Positions 47,601 through 57,465 of a stretch of DNA of 64,000 nt are shown piece after piece. The notes beneath the pieces were generated by a model. That model made no database searches. It had not been told where the DNA came from and saw nothing but the letters and a program-made list of their open reading frames with translations. The translations under genes and the position numbers were made by a program. Origin of the DNA: Spodoptera frugiperda. Taxonomy: Eukaryota; Arthropoda; Insecta; Lepidoptera; Noctuidae. Where the stretch lies: assembly GCF_023101765.2 (NCBI RefSeq), contig NC_064233.1:2480001-2544000 (forward strand), given 5' to 3'. Within the stretch, counting starts at the first letter, position 1; every line of letters begins with the position of its first letter.

Positions 47601-50600
47601 ATAATATAAAAATAAGTCGGGTTTTCCTTTCTGACGCTATAACTCCAGAACGCACGAACCGATTTCCACGGTTTTGCATTCGTTGGAAAGGTCTCGGGCT
47701 CCGTGAGGTTTATAGCAAAGAAAATTGTGAAAAATGTTCAAGAGAAAAGCACGAAAACGGGGAAAATCATTGGTGGCGAAACGGAGTTCGCCGAGTTTGC
47801 TAGTATCTTATAAAAAAAGGTCATAAGGGCAGTAATATTGCTAAAGCCATAGTTTTATCGAAGCTACGGATGACTCGAAGCTGGAGTAGGAACGGGGTGT
47901 TTTTTAGTTATTAAGAGTCTGACACGCCCTCTCGTCTCGCCCGAGGCGGGAAGAGTCATTGGATGATTTTCCCTCCTCAAAATAATTGGTTTTGTGATTA
48001 CTTGACTTATGACTAGACTGTACCTGTTTTAAATAGAAACTAATACTATGTATACAACGTCACACCTTTTATCCCCGACGGGGTAGGCAGAAGTGCACAT
48101 TATGGCACGTAATACCACTGTACAACTTACACCCACTTCTCACAATTGGGTAGTTTCCTAAGTCAAAAATAAATTATTTTGATATATAAAATATCCCAAA
48201 ATAATCGTACTTTCATTCATTATTTTGACGATATACTTATTTATTTAATTTTTCTAGCTAATTTTAGAGAAGTAAGTATGCTATTTGACGCAAAAAGTTA
48301 TGACGTCATAAGTTTTGATCTCATACAAAATTCATAGAAATGTAACGTTTTTGGCGTTTCGATAAAAGTATTAAATTTGACTAGTAGGAAACTACCGCAT
48401 TTATGCTGTAAGTCCCATGTAATAGGTGGTGAGCCTATTGACATAATACTTTATACTAACATTTTGTATATTTATTTTTCCAGGTAGGCAACTTCAGAAT
48501 GGATGCCAGTGGCAACACAATGCAGGAGAAGGTACCAGCTCACCGCTCAGCTGTGTACATCTCCGAATTGATTGATGAAATCTGTAAGTAATAGCTGATG
48601 TCGGTAGGTATCGTCATGAGCTAATGTTCACATGTAAACAGCAGCTCATGTAGTGCAGCAGAGATTGTCCAGTCAACAAGCATGTAGCGTAGACTGTCCA
48701 GGCGACACACGTACTTAGGTATCGTCATGAGCTAATGTTCACATGTAAACAGCAGCTCATGTAGTGCAGCAGAGATTGTCCAGTCAACAAGCATGTAGCG
48801 TAGACTGTCCAGGCGACACACGTACTTAGGTATCGTCATGAGCTAATGTTCACATGTAAACAGCAGCTCATGTAGTGCAGAGATTGTCCAGTCAACAAGC
48901 ATGTAGCGTAGACTGCCCAGGCGACACACGTACTTAGGTATCGTCATGAGTTAATGTTCACATGTAAACAGCAGCTCATGTAGTGCAGAGATTGTCCAGT
49001 CTACAAGCATGTAGCGTAGACTGTCCAGGCGACACACGTACTTAGGTATCGTCATGAGTTAATGTTCACATGTAAACAGCAGCTCATGTAGTGCAGAGAT
49101 TGTCCAGTCTACAAGCATGTAGCGTAGACTGTCCAGGCGACACACGTACTTAGGTATCGTCATGAGTTAATGTTCACATGTAAACAGCAGCTCATGTAGT
49201 GCAGAGATTGTCCAGTCTACAAGCATGTAGCGTAGACTGTCCAGGCGACACACGTACTTAGGTATCGTCATGAGTTAATGTTCACATGTAAACAGCAGCT
49301 CATGTAGTGCAGAGATTGTCCAGTCAACAAGCATGTAGCGTAGACTGTCCAGGCGACACACGTACTTAGGTATCGTCATGAGTTAATGTTCACATGTAAA
49401 CAGCAGCTCATGTAGTGCAGAGATTGTCCAGTCTACAAGCATGTAGCGTAGACTGTCCAGGCGACACACGTACTTAGGTATCGTCATGAGTTAATGTTCA
49501 CATGTAAACAGCAGCTCATGTAGTGCAGAGATTGTCCAGTCAACAAGCATGTAGCGTAGACTGTCCAGGCGACACACGTACTTAGGTATCGTCATGAGTT
49601 AATGTTCACATGTAAACAGCAGCTCATGTAGTGCAGAGATTGTCCAGTCTACAAGCATGTAGCGTAGACTGTCCAGGCGACACACGTACTTAGGTATCGT
49701 CATGAGTTAATGTTCACATGTAAACAGCAGCTCATGTAGTGCAGAGATTGTCCAGTCAACAAGCATGTAGCGTAGACTGTCCAGGCGACACACTAAGGTA
49801 CTAAAGTAATCGTCATCTAGACTGATAAATAATAAATAAAATTGGAGTGTCTGTTTGTAATATTGAAATAACCGCTTTTTACTACATGCATATTATGAAT
49901 ATACATACGATACATACACTAAAATAATATTTTTACAATTTTTGTCTGTCTATCTGTTTGTTCTGACTAATCTCTGAAATGGGTGGACCGATTTTGACGG
50001 GACTTTTATGAGCAGGTAGCTGATGTACTAAGGAGTAGTTTAGGCTGATTTTATTTGAGAAAAATTATATTATTTTAGACAAAAATCGAAAACACAAATT
50101 CTAACAGAAGTATTTTTATAATAACCGTCGTGATATATACTAAATTAGTAAGCTGCGCGATATTGCCGCGTGCAGACGCACACTGCTCATGAAAAAGTCC
50201 CTCTGTGACTTTCTACTAAAAAAACTAGTAGAGCTTTTCTCCATGTATGTGAATGTACGTGAGTAAACCGTGATTTTTAGTTAGACTAACAAAAGTCTTG
50301 TGGGTGTAGTAGTATCAGAGATATTGTAAAAAACTTCTTTTTTAAAAGAGTAACGATGGAGTTTCTTGCTCGTTCTTCTCCATTCGAAGCTACACTTTGG
50401 AACGAGCGCCTAGCTTCACTGACAGACAGACTGACGGACAATTCAATTTGACGTTTCAAAAGCGCCTTATTTAGGATTAATTGAAATAAATGCTTTGACT
50501 TTGACTTTGTAGGCTAGTGATCTATACAATGTGATAGGGGCGAGACTTCTAACCCGTTAAGGCTGAGTTCTACATCTAATTTTATCGACAAAAGTCGGGG

Positions 50601-53600
50601 GTCGAAGTGGTCGAATCCCCTCCCCTAAAAGTTATGGCTATAATATTTTTTTTACTTTTTTTGATATCAAAGGTTGTATGCGTTGTAGAAACAAAAAAAA
50701 ATCGACAAACGGTAGCTAACAACCTTGGCTAACTAATTCATTACTTTTTTCATATGTTTGATAATGTTTTGGTGAGAAAAAAAATCATTTGTGAAAAAAA
50801 TCACTATTTTTCAATATTTTCAATTAGGGGTTCAACCCCCCATATTATTTTTTTTGTCGATAAAATTAGATGTAGTACTCAGCCTTAACGGGTTAGAAGT
50901 CCCACCCCTATCACATTGTATATAATTCTTCTGTAAGTGTGTATGTCACTGAACTTCTCTTAAACGACTGGACCGATTTTGATGAATTTTTTTGTGTGTG
51001 TTCAAGGGGATCTGAGAATGGTTTAGATTCACAATTTTGTCAGCTGGACAATGTTTTTTAAATTACTTTTTTATTTATTAGTAGTTGTTGGTTTTGGAAT
51101 GTTTTACATTGGATCCGACAGACGGCGCTACCATCGCAGTGTCAAATATTAATGACGTTAGATATTGTCATAACATTTGAATAACAATTTTCATCAAAAT
51201 GGTCCAGAATGTTTTAGCTTATTAAAAAAAGTTTAAAATTTTCAAATTAAAGACGTGTAGACAGGACAACGTCTGTCGGGTCCGCTAGTTATATATAGAT
51301 ACGAGTGATCTCCATACTGTATTATTTGCAGGTAAGAAGATGGACGACTACGTGCGCGTGTACTACAAGGCGACGAACAAGCTGGCCATCATGCAGCTCA
51401 TCACCAAGGACGGCGGCATGAACCCCGACTTCTCCAAGACCAAGTTCGTCACCGACGACGACCTCAACAAGAGTTTGGAGTATTATGTGAGTCGCCTTAT
51501 TGCTTTTTTCTTAGAATTAAGTTTCAAATCTTAAGAAGCTTCAGGTTAGGTTATTTTTACTAAAATTTTGGTACAGTCGCCCGTCGTTTAAGACCGCTTC
51601 TCATGCATGAGAGTGGGATTGAGACCTACCAACGGCAAATGCCAACGTGACTTTGCGAAATTGCTGCGAACAATTGAACCACCAATTGGAAGAAGGGAAT
51701 AAATCCAAAAAACAAGAAAGGAGATAATCAAAAAAAACTTTATAACTTTTTACTGTCGTCTTATAGGCTCATGTGAAATCACTGATATTAAAGAAAATAT
51801 AAATTCTTACTTATTTACTAATAGATCTGGCTGAAATATATACATACAAACTAGCAAACCCGGCGAACTCCGTTTCGCCATTAATGATTTTCTGTTTTCC
51901 TGCTTTTCTCTTGATTTTTTTCCTGAATTTTCTTTGCTATAAACCTCACGGAGCCCGAGACCTTTCCAACGAATGCAAAACCGTGGAAATCGGTTTGTGC
52001 TTTCTGGAGTTATAGCGTCAGGAAGAAAAACCCGACTTATTTTTATATTATAGATTAGTTACAAGATAATACTTTTGTACGTCAATCATCTAAAATAACT
52101 AGATGAGGCCAGCATTTCCAATATCTAGTTTGGGCTCCTAGAAAATATTATTTTCTCAATAATGAGACAGAGACAGAGTCGGATATTATGCCTACACTAT
52201 CATAATATTCATAATATTCCCCCTTCCTGACTCGTTGGCCGAATGGTCGCAATTGCGATTGCGGGGCAAGGGGTCACGGGTTCGATTCCTGGGTCGACCT
52301 AAGTACTACTGGCCTTTATTCCGTTTTTAAAAAAAAATCTCAGTAGTACCACGGAGTCTGGAATTGTGCCCAGTATATGGCAATAGGCTCACCACCTATT
52401 ACATGGGACTTACAACACAAATTGTGAAAAGTGAGTGTACATTGTACAGTGGCATTACGTACCGTAATGTGCACCTCTGCCTACCCTTTAATAAATACAT
52501 ATTGTATTATGTTTCCAGTGCGAGCGCATGTTTGAGGAGAATGAGGATGAAATTACATCGTTGTACAAGAATCGGCCCGACGATGACATCATGCCCGACG
52601 CGGAGAGAGAGGTACGTCAAGTCCTTTTTAAAAGGCCGGCAACGCACCTGTGACGCCTCTGGTGTTGCGGGTGTCCATGGGCGACGCTGATCGCTTACCA
52701 TCAGGTGACGCGTCTGCTCGTTTGCCACCTATTCCATAATAAAATAGTCATAAGTAAGCTTATTTTTAAATTGCAAAGTAATTCTTAAGTAGACCTGAAA
52801 CGTCAAAATAGAATAGTCTGTCAGTTATGTTACGTGGTCATTAAATGGCGTAGCTGCCTTGGCCAAACAAATTTTAACGCCCCTATGTTCGTTCCAATGT
52901 GGAGATTCGTATGGAGAAGAACAAGCAAGTAACTCTATACGTTACTCTTTTAAATACCAACATATGTTAGTAGAATTTATAATCACAAAATTTCCCCAAC
53001 AACTCTTGAATTCCTTCAATTCCTAACCTCCAAAAGGCCGGCAACGCACTTGTAACGCTTCTGGTGTTTCGGGTGTCCATGGGCGGCGGCGATTGCTTAC
53101 CACCAGGTGTTCCGTCTGCTCGTTTACCGGTTTATACTGTAAAAAAAACACATTTATACCACCTCTGCTACCATCAAGTAATCCGTCTGCTCGTTTACCG
53201 GCTTATACCATAAAAAACAAACCACATTTTTACCACCTCTGCCCACTCAGCAAGTAACAACCCCCTATATTACCGTTACAGATCTGCTTCAACCACGCGC
53301 AGTACTGCGAGGAGTGGATGTTGCCCACTGAGGAGGACACCACGTGGACGCACGAGATGGAGGCTGAGTATGTCAAGGTAAGCAGTTTTGGTCTTCTTTT
53401 TTTTTTAAAAAAAACGTTGCCCCACATTAGGATTTTCTCCTGTGTCGTGGGTGCGTTTACAAACATACAAGTTCACATACACATGACACCCAGATCCGAA
53501 ACAACAATTTGTGGATCACACAAAGAGTTGCTTCGTACGGGAATCGAACCCGCTACATTTTGCACGGCTTGCCGGTTGCCCAGCCACCGCACCAACCGTG

Positions 53601-55194
53601 CAGTCAAAGTGCGGTCTATTATGGAGGTGACTAGGGTTCATTGATCAGTACCCTTAGTACAAGTTTGCTTTACGTTGAGCGAAAACGAAACGAGAGCGCG
53701 TTCGGCGCTTTGATTGGTTGGTCCATTCGAGCCAATTAGAGCCCTGAACGCGTTCTAGTTAGCTTAAACCAACTCGTACTAAGTTCCCTGGTTACGCAAC
53801 GTCATAGGCGAAAGACGAACATTAATGTTGAATTTTGGTACCGTAAAATGGGATGAATAGGGATCGAGAGGTGAATATGGACAGAAGAGGGGTGAATAGA
53901 TAGTATGAAGAATTTCCCTGTACCTATTCACCTCTCGATCCCTATTCACCTCTCGATCCCTATTATTAGAACTTATAACGGGATATTGATATCACGGATT
54001 AACTGAGTTAATCCGTGATCATGGCGCTTGCAACAGTGCCGAAATATCGGAAACTCGCTAAAATGAATAAACATGGTAAATATCCCGTTATAAGTTCTAA
54101 TAATAGTGTTAGTGACCATGTCAGTTTAAAAACTTATATCTCGATCCCTATTCACCCCGTTTTACGGTACATACCAAAATATTATTTTAGGCTAAGACTT
54201 GATTTGCGGAGAACCACATGGATTAGGTTACTTTCCACTAGAGATGTGCTATGTAGCTGTACTATGAAAATGTAATAGCTAAACTGTGAAACTTCTTGAC
54301 CGTTTCTACTGATATTATGCTAAGCTTTGTAGCTGTGCGAGGAAGATACGTTATGAAGGTGCGCTGCCACAAAGTGCTATAGGTACTCTGCTCTGCACAT
54401 AGCTACACCACCCGCGTTCATCCATAGCACGCATCCTTCCATATAAAAAACATAGCTTAGTTTCGTCCGTTTCCAGCACTGCATACGCATCCACAGCAAC
54501 GTAGCATAGCACATCGCTGGTGAAAATTGATACAAGCTGCCTTCCCACGCGTTGACGCGTTGTAGTGTGTCGTCCTACATCTACAGCGTCTTTTCTTTTT
54601 ACATGTGATTTTCACGAACGTTGTTAAAATCTGCGGCATGCGGACGGCGACATAGTATAAAACTCATCTAAAACCTTGTTACGGTTTTCGTTAGGGTTTT
54701 TTTATAATAATCATCGTTAGACATACTAAATTAACTAAAAATCACGGTTTACTTACGTACATTAATGGAGAAAAGCTAGTTTCGACTTTCGAGTCATAGA
54801 GTAAGGCTGTTCTACGTCGCAGTCTGCGCACGCTGTTCATGATGAAGAATCCCTCTGTGATTCGAAAGTAGTAGAGCTTTTCTCCATTAATTTACGAGAG
54901 TAACCCGTTAATTAAAGTATTAAAGTTAGTAAAAGTAAAATTAAAGCAAGGTATTATTTAAAGTGTTATTTTATAGCCTATTGACAGAAATAAATATCAT
55001 TTCCTTACACCTACTTTATACCAAACACATGAAACTAATTCACTCCTCAATACTTCCAGGTTCACGGACCAGATCCCTACGGCTTCGGAGGCCTGCCGCC
55101 CCAGACACAGATGCCAGACGTCAGCCAAGATTATGATGATGAAGACGCACAGAGCGATGACTTCGACATCCCCGCTGAGAAAGATGAGCTATAA
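44580..55194 (+). CDS. sel: seele/canopy family ER protein (CNPY2-like), 7 coding exons
   Basis: Exons 44580-44667, 44743-44810, 48484-48583, 51332-51486, 52519-52611, 53282-53377 and 55060-55194 join in frame to 244 residues. Residues 1-19 (MRSAVAFFAFTILLVAVSA) form a signal peptide. The canopy/saposin-type domain has six cysteines at 28, 31, 86, 138, 170 and 177, and the CNPY2-like segment VGNFRMDASG then HRSAVYISELIDEIC. The protein ends FDIPAEKDEL, an ER retrieval signal. Canopy proteins are ER co-chaperones; fly Seele acts in embryonic dorsoventral patterning. Vertebrate CNPY2 is about 180 residues; the extra length here is mostly the acidic C-terminal extension from about residue 200. 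The family is certain; orthology to seele rather than another canopy paralogue is likely but not proven. Confidence 0.93.
44743..44810 (+). CDS. sel: canopy/seele exon 2
   Basis: Residues 30-52, VCRTTFEELNDVIKKVDKWK and KVD, the first helix of the saposin-like fold. Acceptor TTTCAG, donor GAT|GTAAGT. The 75-nt intron before it is the shortest in the gene. Confidence 0.93.
45180..45345 (+). mobile_element. dispersed repeat family H
   Basis: GAACGCACTAATCTACAGAA, CATTTATCAAGGAAGGTTAT, CAGAGCAGGTGAAACCGTG. In canopy intron 2. Confidence 0.6.
45795..45925 (-). mobile_element. SINE family A copy
   Basis: CCCTTTCTAATCTTGCCAAT, CCCCAAAAGACCGGCAACAC, TAGGTGATCCGTCTGCTCGT. In canopy intron 2. Confidence 0.65.
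46105..46285 (-). mobile_element. dispersed repeat family I
   Basis: TAGATTCTGTCAGCGGCTTC, TTATTCCAGACCATAATCTG, CAGCCGTTTTGCCGTGATTG. Canopy intron 2. Confidence 0.65.
46975..47290 (+). mobile_element. tRNA-derived SINE, long form
   Basis: tRNA-like head (GTGGCCCGGAGGTTTAAGAC, B box GCGGGTTCAAAGCC) followed by a body ending near GGTCAGCAGTGGCCACTTAT. A shorter degraded relative is at 51,580-51,650. It is too extended and lacks a proper acceptor stem to be a working tRNA gene. Confidence 0.65.
47600..47812 (+). mobile_element. dispersed repeat family Q
   Basis: TAAGTCGGGTTTTCCTTTCT to GAGTTCGCCGAGTTTGCTAG. Inverse copy at 51,850-52,052 (AGCAAACCCGGCGAACTCCG to GAAAAACCCGACTTATTTTT). The two lie either side of exons 3-4 of the canopy gene. 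Confidence 0.65.
47866..47982 (+). mobile_element. SINE family B fragment
   Basis: 5'-truncated: GACTCGAAGCTGGAGTAGGA, then TAAGAGTCTGACACGCCCTC and GATGATTTTCCCTCC. In canopy intron 2. Confidence 0.65.
48150..48405. mobile_element. family L MITE, complete copy
   Basis: Starts GGTAGTTTCCTAAGTCAAAA and ends AATTTGACTAGTAGGAAACT, inverted ends of about 20 bp. It interrupts a family K SINE: the SINE body stops at CACCCACTTCTCACAATT and resumes at TATGCTGTAAGTCCCATGTA. Confidence 0.7.
48484..48583 (+). CDS. sel: canopy/seele exon 3
   Basis: Residues 53-85 plus one base: VGNFRMDASGNTMQEKVPAH then RSAVYISELIDEI. Acceptor TTCCAG, donor T|GTAAGT. It follows a 3.7-kb repeat-filled intron and is itself followed within about 25 nt by a tandem array. 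Confidence 0.94.
48605..49796 (+). repeat. tandem array, 11 units of 108/111 bp
   Basis: Units start with TCGTCATGAG at 48611, 48722, 48833, 48941, 49049, 49157, 49265, 49373, 49481, 49589 and 49697. The first two are 111 bp (CAGCAG), the rest 108 (CAG). Units 1-3 have CATGAGCT facing AGCTCATG; units 4-11 have CATGAGTT. A GTCAAC/GTCTAC variant alternates in units 6-11. The array begins about 25 bp after canopy exon 3. Confidence 0.95.
50345..50515 (+). mobile_element. SINE-like repeat with TTTGACTTTGAC tail
   Basis: AGAGTAACGATGGAGTTTCT to GAAATAAATGCTTTGACTTT. Copy at 32,055-32,210; inverse fragment at 52,880-52,960. The short TTTGACTTTGACTTT tail suggests LINE-type 3' priming. Confidence 0.6.
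50524..50933. mobile_element. TIR element with 69-bp arms
   Basis: ATACAATGTGATAGGGGCGA to the inverse TCACATTGTAT; arms include CTTCTAACCCGTTAAGGCTG and its inverse. The interior is AT-rich and non-coding. In canopy intron 3. Confidence 0.8.
51332..51486 (+). CDS. sel: canopy/seele exon 4
   Basis: Residues 86-137, starting with the split Cys86 codon: CKKMDDYVRVYYKATNKLAI then GGMNPDFSKTKFVTDDDLNK. GC-ending codons contrast with the surrounding intron. Donor TAT|GTGAGT. Confidence 0.95.
51850..52052 (-). mobile_element. dispersed repeat family Q
   Basis: Inverse of 47,600-47,812, with CTCACGGAGCCCGAGACCTT as the most exact shared block. Canopy intron 4. Confidence 0.65.
52225..52492 (+). 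mobile_element. full-length tRNA-derived SINE (family K)
   Basis: The head has tRNA-like promoter boxes (CGTTGGCCGAATGGTCGC and GGGTTCGATTCCTGGG). The body (CTCAGTAGTACCACGGAGTC to GTGCACCTCTGCCTACC) matches the pieces at 6,500-6,605, 16,830-17,107, 48,060-48,155 and 57,280-57,360. It sits in the canopy intron just before exon 5. Confidence 0.75.
52519..52611 (+). CDS. sel: canopy/seele exon 5
   Basis: Residues 138-168: CERMFEENEDEITSLYKNRP then DDDIMPDAERE. Cys138 opens the exon. Matches the 'CE.I.EEYEDELIE' pattern of canopy proteins. Acceptor TTCCAG, donor GAG|GTACGT. Confidence 0.95.
52625..53215 (-). mobile_element. cluster of three SINE family A pieces between canopy exons 5 and 6
   Basis: Pieces at 52,628-52,735 (AAAAGGCCGGCAACGCACCT to CTGCTCGTTTGCC), 52,985-53,130 and 53,160-53,215 (AAGTAATCCGTCTGCTCGTT). 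All run on the minus strand. The first begins only 17 bp after exon 5. Confidence 0.7.
53282..53377 (+). CDS. sel: canopy/seele exon 6
   Basis: Residues 169-200: ICFNHAQYCEEWMLPTEEDT then TWTHEMEAEYVK. Holds the last two conserved cysteines (170 and 177). Acceptor TTACAG, donor AAG|GTAAGC. Confidence 0.95.
53415..53625 (+). mobile_element. SINE family C (inverse tRNA-like box)
   Basis: GTCGTGGGTGCGTTTACAAA through GTTGCTTCGTACGGGAATCG. GGGAATCGAACCCGCTAC is the inverse of a pol III B box, so the element runs on the minus strand. Close copies are at 58,545-58,715 and 60,405-60,600. Starts about 40 bp after canopy exon 6. Confidence 0.7.
53645..53795. mobile_element. foldback MITE, family M
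   Basis: GTACCCTTAGTACAAGTTTG to CAACTCGTACTAAGTTCCC, with GAAACGAGAGCGCGTTCGGC inside. Between canopy exons 6 and 7. Confidence 0.65.
53838..54170. mobile_element. nested-hairpin element with GTACCGTAAAA ends
   Basis: Outer ends GTACCGTAAAATGGGATGAA and CCCCGTTTTACGGTAC are inverse and carry GTGAATAGG-type repeats. Inside is a perfect 25-bp inverted pair (53,962-53,986 and 54,080-54,104). Inside that is a 14-bp hairpin with a 1-nt centre (53,991-54,019). A shorter relative of the outer part is at 9,851-9,974. Confidence 0.75.
54230..54535. mobile_element. foldback MITE, family F (long form)
   Basis: TTTCCACTAGAGATGTGCTA to ATAGCACATCGCTGGTGAAA. Has the extra interior CATCCTTCCATATAAAAAAC seen in the 28,150 and 59,768 copies. 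In canopy intron 6. Confidence 0.75.
55060..55194 (+). CDS. sel: canopy/seele exon 7, acidic tail and KDEL
   Basis: Residues 201-244 and the TAA stop. VHGPDPYGFGGLPPQTQ leads to a run rich in Asp/Glu and then AEKDEL. The ER retrieval signal at the very end confirms the frame and stop. Acceptor TTCCAG. Confidence 0.95.
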   Translation, partial: VHGPDPYGFGGLPPQTQMPDVSQDYDDEDAQSDDFDIPAEKDEL

Positions 55195-55224
55195 ATATAT
55201 AATATAATATATTATATTATATAT
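55195..55224. repeat. perfect 30-bp AT palindrome directly after the canopy stop codon
   Basis: Built only from A and T, it reads the same on both strands and starts on the base after TAA. It would form an AU hairpin at the start of the 3' UTR. May simply be AT-rich microsatellite drift. Confidence 0.7.
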
Positions 55225-55358
55225 AACACCAATCCTGCCTTAAATATATAGTATATAATATGTTTTAAAATGTCCTGTCCAATTTGTAGAATTTGTAATA
55301 AGGATTAGTGATATAAAAATGCATTTATTATGCATATAAATCTTCCTTTATCTATTAA

Positions 55359-55364
55359 AATAAA
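55359..55364 (+). terminator. candidate polyadenylation signal of the canopy gene
   Basis: AATAAA about 165 bp after the stop codon. It is the first clear canonical hexamer downstream of the stop; a 3' end roughly 15-30 nt later would be expected. Confidence 0.5.
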
Positions 55365-55487
55365 TGGCATCAAAATTCGTTGCGTAGTTTTGAAGATCTA
55401 TGCACACATAGGGATGGACAGCGGATAGCGACTCAAAGTCAAAGCATTTATTCCAGTGAACTATAAATACGTAAGGAATTGTAAAAC

Positions 55488-55632
55488 GGCTGATGCCTGA
55501 TCCGGAGCTGCGGACTGCCTAGCAAGTTACCGGGGCTCCGGCTTGAAAAGCAGGAGTAGGAACGGGGTGGTGTTTAGTCAGTAAGAGTCTGACACTCCCT
55601 CTCGCCTCGCCCAAGGCGAGTGAAGTCATCAA
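55488..55632 (+). mobile_element. SINE family B copy
   Basis: GCTGATGCCTGATCCGGAGC to CCCAAGGCGAGTGAAGTCAT. It lies just beyond the canopy polyadenylation signal; the 3' tail of the element is missing. Confidence 0.75.
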
Positions 55633-56168
55633 ATTGAACTATAAAATGTAACCCAGTGCCTTAGAATTTTATAAAAAATATAATTTATTATAACAAAATT
55701 ACTATTAACGGTTCGTGCAATACTAATGTCTGAAGATTAGACGACAAAGTTGAATTTGTCTTTTAGTGAAAAATTATATTTAAATAGAGTAATTTTCTAA
55801 CTAGCTTTCAACGCGGTTTCACCCGCTCTGCTCGGTACCTATTGATCGTAGCGCAATGTTTTTTTAAAGTGTAGATTCCTATGGAGAAAAACGGGCAAAA
55901 AATTCCATAGGATACTCTATTTTCAATCAGATTTTTTAGATTGGATAGTTTTTAAAACATATTATATGATATATAGTAATAAAATAGTCTGTATGAAAGT
56001 CTGAAGTATGCTGAAAAAATCTTTGTTCAGCTGTAAAATGTTGATGTTTGAATATAATAATGTTGTAAACAGTTTTGAGTTTGGTCATTTTGTCCCATAC
56101 ATTGCAGTACAACATTTTTGGCCGTATAATAGGGATGATGACGGGTTAGAAAATTAAAAATGTATTTA

Positions 56169-56418
56169 GTCCGTCAGTTAGACAATGAAAAAATATTAGA
56201 CACGTATTTTTTTTTATTTTGTCATATAAGAAAACAATACTTAGATAAAACGTGTCAAAGTTTAGGAGTGGGAGCTAACTACGTCACTTTTGAGTATAAA
56301 ACTTACTCAAAAGTGACGCCACGCGATATTTCAAATCAATATATCTTCGAAAGTATTTGTTTCCGTAAGAACATAAAAAATACGTGTCTAATGTTTTAAA
56401 ATAATCTACAAGACGGAC
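56169..56418. mobile_element. foldback element with 15-bp central hairpin
   Basis: GTCCGTC and GACGGAC tips, then ATTAGACACGTATTTTTT and its exact inverse (56,375-56,392). In the middle is a perfect 15-bp stem with a 7-nt loop (56,282-56,296 and 56,304-56,318). A chance 79-codon open frame crosses it. Confidence 0.75.
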
Positions 56419-57465
56419 ATTAGAATAAAAAATAGTCATCTACCCTATTAAAAAGTCTATTGAAGGCAAATCCCCCCCTACCTTACTACTTTTGCCCCCC
56501 ATGGCGTTAAATGTGTTAATCTATATTAGTTGTGCCTTTCAATGGTCACGTATAAAGTTTCGATCTCATATCGGGTTCGATTCCGGGGTTGTGCAAAGTA
56601 TTATTTGATTCTTCAATCGATTTAGAAATTGCAATGTGCAAGAGTGATTACATAATTATGTTTTGTTACAGATTGGCTTTATAAAAGGGTGTTTAAATAT
56701 TATACAAACTGACTGGTGAGATACCTTCAATATTTGAGGACGTGATAGTATGCGAACATATATCATGAAATAAAATAACATAAAAATGAAATATTAAATA
56801 ACTTCTTAGTAAACTTCGTACACAGTACACCGAGAGTCCAGTATTTATTTATTTAACTGCGGAATACTTGGACACGCGCTACCAACACAGAATACATAGG
56901 TACCTACACTGTACAGCTGTTGCCTACCTACATCGAGACCTAGTCTAATTTCACCTATTTTTACAGACATTTCGATAAAAAGTTAAGCCCCTTTTTATAT
57001 CAAGTTAACGAGAATCGAGTACCGAGTACTCTCCATAAGTATTGAAGGTATCTCACCAGTCATACGGTATATAAAGTGATTTAAGAATTAAATACATTGT
57101 TGCTCAAAATTTTATATGAAAATGATGTTATGGCCATAGTACTTACTTGATATTTTATTATAAATGTATATTTTACATATTATTACAAAATATATGAGAT
57201 TATAATTGGTTGTTGTAAAAAGAACTGTATATTTGAGAGCCTAAAATCCATTTCAGTTTGCAGTGAGATTGCTATAAAGTATGTATTACATGGGACTTAT
57301 AACATAACTGATGTAAAGTGGGTGCTATACATTGTATATGTTGCATCTCTGTATATCTTCTTTAAAACAAATAAGACTATATGTATTTTGATATCCATTG
57401 GATAAAAAAGGAACGTAATATATGAAATATCTATTTATCTGTCAGTTAAATCTATCAGTAACTAA

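Noticed and set aside
48605..49796. Array considered as CRISPR
   Set aside because: Whole units are near-identical with no unique spacers, and the host is an animal. It is a minisatellite.
52225..52300. Possible tRNA gene
   Set aside because: Continues directly into the family K SINE body; tRNA-derived head only.
52364..52690. 108-codon plus-strand frame crossing canopy exon 5
   Set aside because: Runs in a different register from the CERMFEENEDE frame and includes SINE sequence on both sides.
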